Shown here: piece after piece, positions 43,767 to 52,871 of the stretch
Layout: the number at the start of each line of letters is the position of its first letter
Position numbering within the stretch: position 1 is the stretch's first letter
Assembly (NCBI GenBank): GCA_039679945.1
Contig: JBDKTY010000127.1
Coordinates: 62,001 to 126,000 of the forward strand
Direction of reading: 5' to 3'
Length of the DNA stretch: 64,000 nucleotides
Source: SbD1 sp039679945
Lineage (GTDB): Bacteria > Desulfobacterota > Syntrophobacteria > Syntrophobacterales > Syntrophobacteraceae
The notes under the pieces: model-generated
Told to the model about the DNA's origin: nothing
What the model saw: only the letters and a program-made list of their open reading frames with translations
Database searches by the model: none
Translations under genes and position numbers: made by a program

Positions 43767-44366
43767 CTAAAAGGACTGTCTGCCCTTCAGCGCCCTTTCC
43801 AGGGTAATGCGGTCGGTGTATTTCAGATCCCCTCCCATGGGTATCCCGTAGGCGATGCGCGTCACGCGCACGGGGTGGTTCCTGAGGAGCTGCAGGAGAT
43901 AGTGGGCCGTGGCTTCGCCTTCACCGCTGGGATTGGTCGCAATGATTATTTCGCTTACTTTTTCCGATTCGATGCGCGCAAATAGTTCCTTTATGCGGAT
44001 CTGATCGGGCCCGATGCCGTCCAGAGGGGCAAGGACCCCCTGCAGCACATGGTAGCGTCCCTTGAAAGCCCCGGATTGCTCGATCGCCAGCAGGTCCGCC
44101 GTGCTTTCGACAATGCACAACTCCCCGGTATTTCGCGCCGGGTCGGCACAAATGGAACAGACCCGGCCGTCGGTAAAATGAAAGCATACCGGGCAGATGC
44201 GGATCTTGTCCCGAAGTTGCCGGATGTTTTCCGCCAGTGCTTCGGTTTCATCGCCCGGGGCCTTGAGCAGATACATTGCGATACGCCCCGCGCTCTTCTC
44301 ACCGAGCCCGGGCAGCCGGCTCAATTTGCGGATCAGGTCATTGAGGATGGGTGGATATGCATTCAT
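43767..44366 (-). CDS. recR: Recombination mediator RecR
   Basis: RecR loads RecA on gapped DNA with RecO/RecF. The 199-residue protein has the helix-hairpin-helix KLSRLPGLGEKSAGRIAMYLL, the zinc finger CPVCFHFTDGRVCSIC and the Toprim region LCIVESTADLLAIEQSG ... EIIIATNPSGEGEATAHYL. Complete. It follows ybaB by 7 nt in the standard dnaX-ybaB-recR operon. Confidence 0.96.
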   Translation of the reverse strand: MNAYPPILNDLIRKLSRLPGLGEKSAGRIAMYLLKAPGDETEALAENIRQLRDKIRICPVCFHFTDGRVCSICADPARNTGELCIVESTADLLAIEQSGAFKGRYHVLQGVLAPLDGIGPDQIRIKELFARIESEKVSEIIIATNPSGEGEATAHYLLQLLRNHPVRVTRIAYGIPMGGDLKYTDRITLERALKGRQSF

Positions 44367-44373
44367 CGACTGT

Positions 44374-44700
44374 TTAGAACAACCCCGGAATGTTGAGGCC
44401 AGGTATATTCAGACCGCCGGCAAGCTTTCCCATTTCCGATGCCGCCATCTCCTGCGCCTTGCGCAATCCGTCATTAACGGCCGCGGCGATAAGGTCCTGG
44501 AGCATCTCTATATCCTGCGGGTCAACCACCTGGGGATCGATCTTTATGCCGAGCACTTCCTGCTTGCCGTTCACAGTGACGATGACCATCCCGCCCCCGG
44601 CGCTTGCTTCAACGGTTCTCAAAGCGAGATCGGCCTGGATCTTAGCCATTTTTTCCTGTAGCGCCTTTACCTGCTGGAGCGGATTGAATCCCTTAGCCAT
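44374..44700 (-). CDS. ybaB: YbaB/EbfC nucleoid-associated protein
   Basis: The 108-residue protein has the family layout: N-terminal helix LQQVKALQEKMAKIQADLA, beta region TVEASAGGGMVIVTVNGKQEVLGIKIDP and C-terminal helix LQDLIAAAVNDGLRKAQEM with a Gly/Ile/Leu-rich tail. It forms DNA-binding dimers. Located 20 nt after dnaX. Confidence 0.95.
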   Translation of the reverse strand: MAKGFNPLQQVKALQEKMAKIQADLALRTVEASAGGGMVIVTVNGKQEVLGIKIDPQVVDPQDIEMLQDLIAAAVNDGLRKAQEMAASEMGKLAGGLNIPGLNIPGLF

Positions 44701-44720
44701 AATCTTTTCCTCCCTCTGAA

Positions 44721-46742
44721 TCAGCGGCCCTGACCGGTTTTCTTCCCGCTCCTGACCCCGACCCGCCCGGATTCTCGGGCGGGCTTCACCTCGACAAGTT
44801 CGGCCCCCAGTATTTCGATTGCCTGCTGGACCGCCGGATGATTAACTATTTGCCTTCCCGAAGACTGGGGCGCTTTCGCGTTCTGGGCGGATGCCCCCTT
44901 CGCGGCCTGCTCTTTTTTTATTATAACCCATTCGAACGTGGCGCCAAAGAAAGCATCGGAAGCAGCGCCAAGCTTGCGGAGAAACTCGGGCCCGTTGGCG
45001 CTCTTTTCGAAAAGCTCCGGGACCTCGAGTTCGAGTTTGTTTTCCGGTATAACCCTCACCCCGCAGTGAGCAACCTTGGCCCAGAGCATGGGATCGTGAC
45101 CTTCAAGAAACCCCATGAAACCGGCCCACCGGTCCACGACATCTTGAGGGGATGTGGAGGGCGAGGCGGAAGGGGAAGGCTTTTCGGGTACCGTCTCGGA
45201 AGGCTCTTCAGTCAGCGCGGATCGAGCCTCCGGAGGAAAGAACGCGGCATCCGGCAGCGGCGCATCCGGGGGATGTTCTTCCTCGTTGCGCGCGGGAGGA
45301 CGCGGGCGATCACCGGAAGGCGACGCGGATGCATCGGCGGCGGAGCCCGGTTGTGACGGGGTTTCCTGAATCCGGGCAGGCGCCGCGACAGTCTCCGATA
45401 CCGTTGCCGGGGGCATGGAGGCTACCGCCGCCGGTGGTCCTCCGGTTTCGGATGTGGGAGCCCCGGCGCCTTGCGGTCCCCTCTGGCGGCTGCTCGCGGG
45501 AGTGGGTGTATGTGCCGGGAGCGGTGGATTCTTGGCGGCCTTAGAAGGCGGCCCCGGTGAATGGGGCAGGGCGGGCGCCCCATCAGGGAATCCCCGCCGG
45601 AGAGTGGTCTCGAGTTCCGAGATGCGGTCAAGCACCGCATCCAGCGATTCCAGCCTGGGGAGTTGCGCCATGCGAAGGAGCAGCATCTCCAGGGCGATTT
45701 TCGGCATGCTGGAGCGGCGGATTTCCTCCTCGCCGCGCAAAAGCATCTGGAAATAAACGTGCAGGGAATCGCGACTTGTCCTGGCTGCCTGTTCCTTCAG
45801 GAATTTCCTCTCTTCCTCCGGCAGGTCCAGCCGGGTTTCCCTGGCATCCCCCAGCGTCAGGAACAAAAGATTTCTGAAATGGTCGCAGAGGTGCTGGCAA
45901 AATCGCCTGGTGTCGATCCCTCTCCGGTAAAGGTCCTCCACCAGGTCGAGGCACTCACCGGCATTCCCGGATATGACGGCCTCGCCCGCGCGCAGGACGC
46001 TTCTCCTGTCGATCACTCCAAGGATGTCCAGGATCTCCTCATCCGGCAGTCCGTCACCGCTGAAGGCCAGTAGCTGTTCGAGCAGGCTTTGGGCATCCCG
46101 CATGCTGCCGTCGGCTTCCCTCGCGATGGAGTACAGCACGAGATCGGAGAACTGCGCGCCCTCGCCCTCGATAATACGCCTCAGGTGTTCGACCAGGGCG
46201 GAAAGAACCATGCGGCGGAAATCAAATCTCTGACACCGGCTGAGAATGGTGGCCGGAATCTTGTGCGGCTCGGTGGTGGCGAAGATGAAGACGACATGGG
46301 GGGGCGGTTCTTCGAGCGTTTTCAGCAGGGCGTTGAAAGCCTCGGCCGTCAGCATGTGCACTTCATCTATTATGTAGACTTTGAACCGTCCCTTCGCCGG
46401 CCGATAGCGCACGGTTTCCCGCAGTTCGCGTATGTTATCGATACCGCGGTTGGATGCGCCGTCGATTTCGAGCACGTCAACCGAGTTGCCCTGGGCGATT
46501 TCGCGGCAGTTGGAGCACTCGTTGCACGGTATCGGCGCCGGTCCCTTCTCGCAGTTGAGGGACTTGGCCAGGATGCGGGCAATGGAGGTTTTGCCGACCC
46601 CCCGCGCGCCCGTGAAAAGATAGGCGTGGGCGATGCGCTCCAGGCGGATGGCATTCTGGAGCGTCCGCGTGACATGCGGCTGGCCGACGACATCTTCAAA
46701 CGTCTGCGGGCGCCATTTGCGCGCTATTACGAGATATGACAT
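44721..46742 (-). CDS. dnaX: DNA polymerase III subunits gamma/tau DnaX
   Basis: The clamp-loader ATPase, 673 residues from ATG 46742 (MSYLVIARKWRPQTFEDVVG). Walker A is TGARGVGKTSIAR, the zinc module CNECSNCREIAQG, Walker B IIDEVHMLT, then the SRC motif LSRCQRFDF. An arginine/proline/alanine-rich linker spans about residues 420-540, followed by a tau-like C-terminal domain. The longer frame to 46904 runs through tRNA-Ser sequence and is not used. A frameshift signal for a short gamma form was not sought in detail. Confidence 0.95.
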   Translation of the reverse strand: MSYLVIARKWRPQTFEDVVGQPHVTRTLQNAIRLERIAHAYLFTGARGVGKTSIARILAKSLNCEKGPAPIPCNECSNCREIAQGNSVDVLEIDGASNRGIDNIRELRETVRYRPAKGRFKVYIIDEVHMLTAEAFNALLKTLEEPPPHVVFIFATTEPHKIPATILSRCQRFDFRRMVLSALVEHLRRIIEGEGAQFSDLVLYSIAREADGSMRDAQSLLEQLLAFSGDGLPDEEILDILGVIDRRSVLRAGEAVISGNAGECLDLVEDLYRRGIDTRRFCQHLCDHFRNLLFLTLGDARETRLDLPEEERKFLKEQAARTSRDSLHVYFQMLLRGEEEIRRSSMPKIALEMLLLRMAQLPRLESLDAVLDRISELETTLRRGFPDGAPALPHSPGPPSKAAKNPPLPAHTPTPASSRQRGPQGAGAPTSETGGPPAAVASMPPATVSETVAAPARIQETPSQPGSAADASASPSGDRPRPPARNEEEHPPDAPLPDAAFFPPEARSALTEEPSETVPEKPSPSASPSTSPQDVVDRWAGFMGFLEGHDPMLWAKVAHCGVRVIPENKLELEVPELFEKSANGPEFLRKLGAASDAFFGATFEWVIIKKEQAAKGASAQNAKAPQSSGRQIVNHPAVQQAIEILGAELVEVKPARESGRVGVRSGKKTGQGR

Positions 46743-46854
46743 GGGAGAAACTGGAGGATGGGGCGCGGCGTGCGGCTTTCGCGCGGTTTGGTTTTCATTT
46801 TCGACTTCCCGGTCTATGGCCTCGGAAGACCATATCGGCTTCCAGTCAGGAAAA

Positions 46855-46947
46855 TGGCGGAGAGAGAGGGATTCGAACCCTCGGTACACCTTTTGGGCGT
46901 ACACACGATTTCCAGTCGTGCTCCTTCAGCCTCTCGGACATCTCTCC
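46855..46947 (-). tRNA. tRNA-Ser(GGA)
   Basis: On the minus strand the acceptor GGAGAGA pairs with TCTCTCC, followed by G and an encoded CCA. The anticodon loop CTGGAAA gives GGA, reading UCC. A long variable arm and the GGTTCGAATCC T-loop confirm a class II tRNA. It lies 112 nt upstream of dnaX. Confidence 0.95.
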
Positions 46948-47129
46948 GCAAGTGTATGCGCTCAACTCCCACTGGCGAATGCGCATGGCGGGGCGCGATA
47001 TAACCCCGGTGCATCCGGCTGCATATGCGGGTTCCGCGCGAGTGGGACCCGCCGGAACGCCGTGAAAAGACCACGTGGAGCCCGCAATCGCTTCACGGTA
47101 AACCACGCTTGAAAGAAAATCCATAACTT

Positions 47130-47225
47130 TGGCGGAGAGGGTGGGATTCGAACCCACGTGCCCTGCTCTTCACAGGACAACTCGATTTCGAGTCGAGCCC
47201 GGTACGGCCACTTCGGTACCTCTCC
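47130..47225 (-). tRNA. tRNA-Ser(CGA)
   Basis: Minus strand, acceptor GGAGAGG with CCTCTCC, encoded GCCA end. The anticodon loop CTCGAAA gives CGA, reading UCG. A long variable arm (TGTCCTGTGAAGAGCAGGGC) and GGTTCGAATCC T-loop are present. Second serine tRNA in tandem with tRNA-Ser(GGA). Confidence 0.95.
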
Positions 47226-47302
47226 GTGCAATGCAAAAGAGACTTATAACCTGTTTTAACCGAAAAACGCAAGAGTTCAGAAACGCACTCCGGTAAAGCG
47301 AC

Positions 47303-47761
47303 TCATTTTCGGCGGCGCCCGCGAAAAAAGTTCCTCAGCATTTCCCCGCATTCTTCAGCCCGCACGCCCCCGGTCACCTCGATATAATGATTGAAAGAGG
47401 CCACCTTTGTCAAGTCCACGACACTTCCGGCCGCCCCCGATTTGGGGTCCGGCGCTCCAAACACGAGCCGGCGTATCCGCGCGTGCAGCATCGCCCCGAC
47501 GCACATGGCACAGGGCTCGAGTGTCGTGTACAGGACGGTATCGGGCAGCCTGTAGTTCCCGACCGCGAGGGCGGCGGCCCTGATGGCGAGGATTTCCGCA
47601 TGCGCGGTTGGATCATTGGACGTCACGGGCAGATTGTGGCCCAGCGCCAGGACCAATCCATTTTCGTTCGCGAGGACGGCGCCTATCGGTACTTCTCCCA
47701 GGTCGCCCGCCTTATTCGCCTCATCAATGGCGAGGTCCATGAAGAAAAGATCTTTATCCAA
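47303..47761 (-). CDS. tadA: tRNA adenosine(34) deaminase TadA
   Basis: TadA makes inosine at position 34 of tRNA-Arg(ACG). The 152-residue protein has the zinc motifs HAEILAIRAAA and PCAMCVGAMLHARI, GAVLANENGLVLALGHN near the start and FGAPDPKSGAAGSV. It is the upstream gene of a minus-strand group with two serine tRNAs and dnaX, a common neighbourhood. Confidence 0.95.
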   Translation of the reverse strand: MDKDLFFMDLAIDEANKAGDLGEVPIGAVLANENGLVLALGHNLPVTSNDPTAHAEILAIRAAALAVGNYRLPDTVLYTTLEPCAMCVGAMLHARIRRLVFGAPDPKSGAAGSVVDLTKVASFNHYIEVTGGVRAEECGEMLRNFFRGRRRK

Positions 47762-47841
47762 AATATGTCCTCAATCCGCGGTTTTAGCGAGCCGATTGCA
47801 AATAGCATGATTTTGGTATATAGAAAAGCCCTTTCAGGATA

Positions 47842-47870
47842 TTGGCGAATTAATCCGATAAACTTATAAT
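47842..47870 (+). promoter_or_regulatory. Strong sigma-70 promoter
   Basis: TTGGCG - 17 nt - TATAAT, one of the best matches to consensus in the window. Transcription is expected near 47877, ahead of a structured GC-rich stretch. Confidence 0.7.
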
Positions 47871-47876
47871 CGCTGG

Positions 47877-48075
47877 ATGCCCGTTCCCGTGGAGGCGCGT
47901 GCCGGTGCCCGGGAGGTTGTTCTTCGTGCCTGGCGGGAGAACCCTCGCTTTCGCGTACGGCCAGGGCGGACGAACCGCGCGCAAACCGAGGACCGAGCTT
48001 CGATGCCTCGGCGACCGGGGATGCTCGCCTTTCGATGATTCCGGGGGGGAACGCACCCGGAATCGGCTTGTTTTA
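47877..48075 (+). ncRNA. Putative structured RNA (about 200 nt) or transcribed leader
   Basis: A near-consensus promoter is followed by about 200 nt of GC-rich sequence with several possible stems and no good frame, ending in GATTCCGGG - 10 nt - CCCGGAATC and GGCTTGTTTT, a terminator-like hairpin (48038-48075). Size and layout suit a stand-alone small RNA of the 6S class or a terminator-controlled leader for the Cys-rich gene at 48148. Sequence features of SRP RNA, RNase P and tmRNA were not found. Family unassigned. Confidence 0.45.
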
Positions 48076-48147
48076 GGAGCGTATGGTTGCCCTCGGGCGG
48101 CGTTGAGCGGGCATTGTTCGAAAGTAGGTTGACAGGAGCGCCAAACC

Positions 48148-48420
48148 ATGAAATGCACTCAAGGTGTGTGTGCCGCCGGTAAAGATATAGTCGTCGCGTC
48201 GTGTAAAAAGCAGGCCCGAACGGCGGGGCTTCCACGGAAGCATTCCTGCCCGGACTGTGGTTTTTGCCAGTTTTGCAGTGATGCCCGTTGCCAATCCTGC
48301 CTGAGCGGGGCTGGTGATTCGAATAATGGTTGTTCGAAGAAGATGAGCTTCAGCGAACAGATTCAGCTCTATGACAGGATCAACAAAGAAGATCCCTTTA
48401 TCGGAAAAAGATGCAGATGA
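48148..48420 (+). CDS. Small cysteine-rich protein (90 aa)
   Basis: The 90-residue protein has twelve cysteines, with a zinc-ribbon-like cluster CPDCGFCQFCSDARCQSC in the middle and Cys pairs near the start (CTQGVC). The C-terminal KKMSFSEQIQLYDRINKEDPF is a predicted helix. It is basic and likely binds metal, but no known family is recognised. AGGAG lies about 10 nt before the ATG. Its end overlaps the L,D-transpeptidase start by 10 nt, so translation of the two is coupled; a link between metal or redox state and cell-wall cross-linking is speculation. Confidence 0.65.
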   Translation: MKCTQGVCAAGKDIVVASCKKQARTAGLPRKHSCPDCGFCQFCSDARCQSCLSGAGDSNNGCSKKMSFSEQIQLYDRINKEDPFIGKRCR

Positions 48421-50201
48421 TGCCAAAGAAGGTTTTTCGCCCGCTGATTGTCGCCGTCGCCCTGTTCAGTATTGCCGTTTTTCCGGGTCTGGCGTTTTCC
48501 GAGAGTAAAGAAGCGTCGCACGACCAGGGCCACAAAGCCGTCGTGGAGAAAACCGCTTCCACTCAGGACACGAAAGCTTCTTCCACGCTCTGGCGAACCC
48601 ACATCTGGGATGCTTTCCCCCAGGATTGGCTCAGCAGTCCGCAGGGGGGGGCCATAAGCGCGGCTTACCAGCAAAATGGCTGGAAACCTTTTTTCATCGA
48701 CGCCCAATTTGAACTCAACGAGGCGGGAAAGCTCGTCTGGGGCCGCCTTGGATCACTGGAAGAGCAGGCGGTGGATCCAAAGCCCTACAAGCTGGACAGT
48801 CTTGCGATGGCGGCCCAGAGGCTCGACAAAACCAGGGCGGTGCTGGAATCCGCCGAGCACGGTCCCAGAGACACCACCGCGGATATGCTGAGCGTGGAAC
48901 CCGCCTCTCCCACGCCCCGCGAATCCGCTGAAACGCGCCAGCAGGCGGCGGGACAGCCGACACACCCGGCTCAGTCCCGTGAACGACTCGAGAAGTATCA
49001 CCAGACGTTCAAGGCCGCGGCCGAATTCGATACTCTGCTCGCGGGCGCGTTCTCCCGCTATGCCAGGGAGATGAATCCCTTTTCATCCGAAATCCAGGCG
49101 CGGGCCCTGTCGGGTGAAATCGGGATGAAGCAGGCGCTGAAAGAGCTGGAACCTTCGTCATCGCAGTACCACGCGCTTGCCGCCTCCTACGTCCGCTACC
49201 GGGGACTGGCCGCTCATGGGCAACAACAGCCTTACACGGGTCCCACGTCCCTGCGTCATGGTGAGACTGGAAACCACGTGCGAGACCTCCAGAAGCGCCT
49301 CCAGCAGGAAGGGGTCTATACGGGGAGTATCACGGGCCACTTCGATTCCGACACCCAGCGGGCGGTCAAGGATTTCCAGGTCATGCATCATGTCGAGCCC
49401 GACGGCGTTATCGGGCAGAAGACCAAGGAGTGGCTGAATGTGCCATTCCGGGAAAAGGTCGATATGATAGCCTATGCGATGCGGTCCCTGCGGCAGAGTC
49501 CGACCCGCGCCCAGGACCGTTTTGTCCGGATAAATATTCCTCAGTATCTGCTCGAATACCATAAAGAGGGCAAGGTCCAGGAGACGCACAGGGTGGTTGT
49601 GGGCAGGGCCACGGGCAAGAAGGTGAAGTTCCAGGGCAGGGTGGTTGGCGAAAACCAGACACCGGTTCTGAACAGCGCCATCGAACAGGTAATCTTGAAT
49701 CCTCGCTGGTATGTCGGAGACCGAATCAGGATAGAGCTGAACTCCGAGGCCAAGGCCGATCCGGAGTGGTTTACGAGGCACGGCTATGTGCAGATGGCCT
49801 CGCTCTACCCTTGGGGGCAGCCCAGGATTTTCCAGCGGCCAGGCCCGAACAATGCGCTCGGGCAGGTTAAATTCGAATTTCCCAACATTTACTCGGTCTA
49901 TCTGCACGATACTCCCAAAAAAGCTCTGTTCCAGAGGCCGCGGCGGGACTTTTCCCATGGATGCATTCGCGTGGAGAAAGCCCTCGACCTGGCTTTGACG
50001 CTTCTAAACGACGACAACAGTTCCCAGGCACAGAAGGTGAAATCCATTCTGAGCGGTCAGAACCAGACCTTCATCAAACTCTCCCAGCCGGTACCCATCG
50101 CGATTGAGTATATTCCGGTGGCGGCGAACGGAAACGGCCAGGTTGTATTCCTCGGCGATCCGTACGGGAAGTTGAAGGAAGATCCCAATCGGAAGGGATG
50201 A
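48411..50201 (+). CDS. L,D-transpeptidase (YcbB-like) with peptidoglycan-binding domain
   Basis: The 596-residue exported protein starts with a signal peptide (residues 6-29, ending GLAFSE). After a linker and helical domain comes a peptidoglycan-binding domain (LRHGETGNHVRDLQKRL, DGVIGQKTKEWLN) and a YkuD domain with HDTPKKALFQRP and the catalytic RDFSHGCIRVEKALDLA. It forms 3-3 cross-links in peptidoglycan. The layout and length match YcbB/LdtD. ATG 48411 overlaps the Cys-rich gene; ATG 48417 and 48420 are also possible. Confidence 0.92.
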   Translation: MQMMPKKVFRPLIVAVALFSIAVFPGLAFSESKEASHDQGHKAVVEKTASTQDTKASSTLWRTHIWDAFPQDWLSSPQGGAISAAYQQNGWKPFFIDAQFELNEAGKLVWGRLGSLEEQAVDPKPYKLDSLAMAAQRLDKTRAVLESAEHGPRDTTADMLSVEPASPTPRESAETRQQAAGQPTHPAQSRERLEKYHQTFKAAAEFDTLLAGAFSRYAREMNPFSSEIQARALSGEIGMKQALKELEPSSSQYHALAASYVRYRGLAAHGQQQPYTGPTSLRHGETGNHVRDLQKRLQQEGVYTGSITGHFDSDTQRAVKDFQVMHHVEPDGVIGQKTKEWLNVPFREKVDMIAYAMRSLRQSPTRAQDRFVRINIPQYLLEYHKEGKVQETHRVVVGRATGKKVKFQGRVVGENQTPVLNSAIEQVILNPRWYVGDRIRIELNSEAKADPEWFTRHGYVQMASLYPWGQPRIFQRPGPNNALGQVKFEFPNIYSVYLHDTPKKALFQRPRRDFSHGCIRVEKALDLALTLLNDDNSSQAQKVKSILSGQNQTFIKLSQPVPIAIEYIPVAANGNGQVVFLGDPYGKLKEDPNRKG

Positions 50202-50613
50202 GGAACTTTTCCCACCCGGTATTTTTCTATTAGTTCTCCGAACTTAATTGGATGTCGGATTGTTATGGTGTTGCAGGAATTTTTCTTGATTACCTGCTAC
50301 AATTTCTTCGCTCTAAATATCTGATATGAAATCATATATTGTACAATATTAATGTCATTTCCTGATTTAATAGCATGGATCAGGCTACAAATAGCTGAAA
50401 CTGACTAGTGTCCTATTATTGTAAGTCAGCAAAATATCGGTGGAATGTCAGGCACTTGTGGCTTTTTAAGGAGAAAAATTCATCCTCGGGGGAAAAAAGG
50501 TTTGACAGAGTGCCTGCTTCTTTGGTAGTCAAGGCTCATCTCCAAAAGAGTTTGCATACGCCGTAGTGGCCGAAAGAGGGGGGCTCTTGAGGTAATCTGG
50601 AGGGGGGAATTTT
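50202..50613. other. AT-rich spacer upstream of the murein endopeptidase
   Basis: About 410 nt, clearly more AT-rich than its flanks. No gene, tRNA or repeat seen; an AAGGAG at 50468 leads to no long frame. It probably holds the promoter of the next gene. Confidence 0.4.
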
Positions 50614-52521
50614 ATGGAGAGGTTTTACTCCGTTAGGACGTGTAATTACGCCCTGATACTGTCAACAGCGTTCATTGTCTCTCTTGCAACATTTGTTCCG
50701 AATACTCAAGCACTTACAGCATCATACGGCCGTCCTTACCATGGGCATCTGGAAAATGGTGTCCCATTTCCTAATTGTTTTCCGGGCTACCAATTGCGGG
50801 AAGAAAGCCATACATACACCACACCGGAGGTGGCGGGCGCGCTGCTCGATGCGATCGAGGCGGTGCGCACCGAATTTCCGGATACATGCGATCTCTACAT
50901 TGGCGATTTCTCCATGACCAGTGGTGGATCGGCCAACCATCACCGTTCTCATCAGAACGGCCGGGACGTCGACATCGGGATGTACGCGAAGGGGAACCGC
51001 CGGTTGGACGGCTTTATGGCCATGAACGAGGATAATCTCGATGCCGCCAAGACGTGGTGCCTCATCGACAACATCATTCGTTCACAGCGCGTGCAGTACA
51101 TCTTCCTGGATCGGCGCGTGCAGCAGGTGCTCTATAATTACGCGGTGACCAGGGGATATGATCAGGCCTACCTCGACCGCGTTTTTGGAAACGTTCGCGG
51201 ATCCCTCATTCAGCACGTGCGCAATCATTATGACCACATTCACGTCAGGTTTTTCACGCCGTGGTCCACGCTTGCCGCCCACATCGGGGAAGGCGAGGGT
51301 GAAAAGCGCATGGTCATCGAGATGGCGCAGCAGTCCTACCTGCCCAAAAAGGTCAACTACTACGTGAACGCGAACGACACGAGCCTGGATTCCCTGGCGC
51401 AGAGCTTCGGCGTAACGAAGCGGGACCTGTGCCGGTGGAACCGGTTGAATGCGTCGGCCGTACCCGTTCCGGGTAGTTGCCTCGTGTTCTATAAGAGAAG
51501 TTTCGAGAGCGAACCGGTGCATCTTGCGAGGTCCTTGCAGCCCGGCTTCATCGCGGCGCGAACCCCCGCGGTCAGGGTGGCTTCTCTGCAGCCCGAGGTT
51601 CCGGAGCCGAGCGTGAAGGATGCCTCGGCAAGCGTGGAGGAACCTAAGGTCGAGGAGGCAAGGGTCGAGCGGTCCGAGGCCACTGCCACGACTCGTTCCA
51701 CCGTTTATAGGATCAGGCGGGGCGATACGGTAAAATCGGTTGCCCGACGCAACAATATGGAAGTCAAGCTGCTGTGCAGCCTCAACGGAATCAAGGAAAC
51801 GACGCCACTGAGGCCGGGGCGGACCCTGAAGACCTCCAGCAGACAGATGTTGGCGGATGCCGGGCAAACCGCAAGCGATGCTCCCAGGAAAGCTTCTTCC
51901 TCACCTTCCGCTATTTGCTTTTCTTCGGATTCCAAGAAACCGAACTCCCCAACGGCCGCTTACTATACTGTCGGCAAGGGTGACACGCTGCAGAAGATCT
52001 CTCGGAAATCCGGCATTTCCATTGATGTTTTATGCCAGTTGAACGGGTTGAAACGCGGATCGGGGCTGAAGCCCGGACAGAAAATCAAGCTTACCCAGGC
52101 AAACCTCCCCGTGAAGCCGTCTCTTGGCACTTCCGCCTGCGCGGTCAAGCCGTCTTCGGCCTCAAAGACTCCCGCGGCGAAAGGCAACGCCGTCCAGAAA
52201 GCCAAGGGAGCCCAGAGCGCCAAGGCCGATAAGAAATCCACGGTGAAGACCGCCCAGAACAAGCCCGGGCAGAAGTCCGCGGCGAAGCAGGCTGCCGCCT
52301 CCAAACCGGCCGCCAAGTCCACCGCGAAAGCCAAGGCTGACGTGAAGGCGACGAGTAAGGCTCCCGCTAAGAAGGCAGTGGAGGCGAAGAAGCCCGCCGG
52401 CAAGTCCGCTCCCGCTGAAGCAAAGAAGAAGGGCGCCAGTCAGTCGGCGGCCGTGAAGCCGGCTCAGAAGCCCTCCGCGCAACAGGTAAGTCTCGCGAAG
52501 AACTCCGCGGTAAAGAAGTAA
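50614..52521 (+). CDS. Penicillin-insensitive murein endopeptidase (M74) with LysM repeats and Lys/Ala-rich tail
   Basis: The 635-residue exported protein has a signal peptide (residues 10-33), then an M74/MepA-like metallopeptidase domain (about 35-225) with the zinc motif HHRSHQNGRDVDIGMY and HYDHIHVRF. LysM-type domains follow near 245-290, 365-405 and 452-495 (YTVGKGDTLQKISRKSG). The last 130 residues are Lys/Ala/Pro-rich repeats (SAAKQAAASKPAAKST), like histone-H1 tails, probably wall- or polyanion-binding. It cuts D-Ala-DAP cross-links and complements the L,D-transpeptidase upstream. GGAGGGGGG precedes ATG 50614. Confidence 0.9.
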   Translation: MERFYSVRTCNYALILSTAFIVSLATFVPNTQALTASYGRPYHGHLENGVPFPNCFPGYQLREESHTYTTPEVAGALLDAIEAVRTEFPDTCDLYIGDFSMTSGGSANHHRSHQNGRDVDIGMYAKGNRRLDGFMAMNEDNLDAAKTWCLIDNIIRSQRVQYIFLDRRVQQVLYNYAVTRGYDQAYLDRVFGNVRGSLIQHVRNHYDHIHVRFFTPWSTLAAHIGEGEGEKRMVIEMAQQSYLPKKVNYYVNANDTSLDSLAQSFGVTKRDLCRWNRLNASAVPVPGSCLVFYKRSFESEPVHLARSLQPGFIAARTPAVRVASLQPEVPEPSVKDASASVEEPKVEEARVERSEATATTRSTVYRIRRGDTVKSVARRNNMEVKLLCSLNGIKETTPLRPGRTLKTSSRQMLADAGQTASDAPRKASSSPSAICFSSDSKKPNSPTAAYYTVGKGDTLQKISRKSGISIDVLCQLNGLKRGSGLKPGQKIKLTQANLPVKPSLGTSACAVKPSSASKTPAAKGNAVQKAKGAQSAKADKKSTVKTAQNKPGQKSAAKQAAASKPAAKSTAKAKADVKATSKAPAKKAVEAKKPAGKSAPAEAKKKGASQSAAVKPAQKPSAQQVSLAKNSAVKK

Positions 52522-52525
52522 TCCT

Positions 52526-52562
52526 CGCCCGCGGGTATGAAAAACCCGCGGGCGTTTTTTTT
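52526..52562 (+). terminator. Intrinsic terminator after the murein endopeptidase gene
   Basis: CGCCCGCGGGT - ATGAAAA - ACCCGCGGGCG, a perfect 11-bp stem, followed by eight T residues, 5 nt after the stop codon. Confidence 0.95.
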
Positions 52563-52594
52563 CGAACCCCTCTTTCCTTTTTCCCGGTTTGTGT

Positions 52595-52645
52595 TATAAG
52601 TAAAGGCTTGACGGGCACTTTCAAAAGTGCCCGTTCTTTTTTATT
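52595..52645 (+). terminator. Second terminator, with a possible short transcript before fusA
   Basis: ACGGGCACTT - TTCA - AAGTGCCCGT (52611-52634) is followed by TCTTTTTTATTTT. A TATAAG box (52595-52600) lies just upstream, so a short attenuated leader of the EF-G gene is conceivable; the -35 is weak. Confidence 0.6.
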
Positions 52646-52871
52646 TTGGTGGGCCGGATCGCTGTCTTCTTCCGTGAAAGCCCCGTCCCGCCGCCTCGGA
52701 TTTGTCAACCAGCAAGCCTGCTTGACGGAAATCCCCTCGGTAGTCTCTTTACAAAAGGGGCGGGAAGTTATCATATTTGGGGATGATTCAGCTCTCGGGG
52801 CCCCGTTTTGGGCATTATAAGCCGGGGCTGAAGGAAAATTTCGCGCGCTTGGGAAAGCGCTGGAGCACCAA

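Noticed and set aside
46814..47231. Short frames across the two tRNA-Ser genes
   Set aside because: They are tRNA sequence; translations such as RIRTLG are the typical artefact of tRNA genes.
47877..48075. SRP RNA, tmRNA or RNase P RNA
   Set aside because: The conserved signatures of these RNAs (for example GGAAGCAGCC-type loop, tRNA-like end, GAGGAAAGTCC) are absent.
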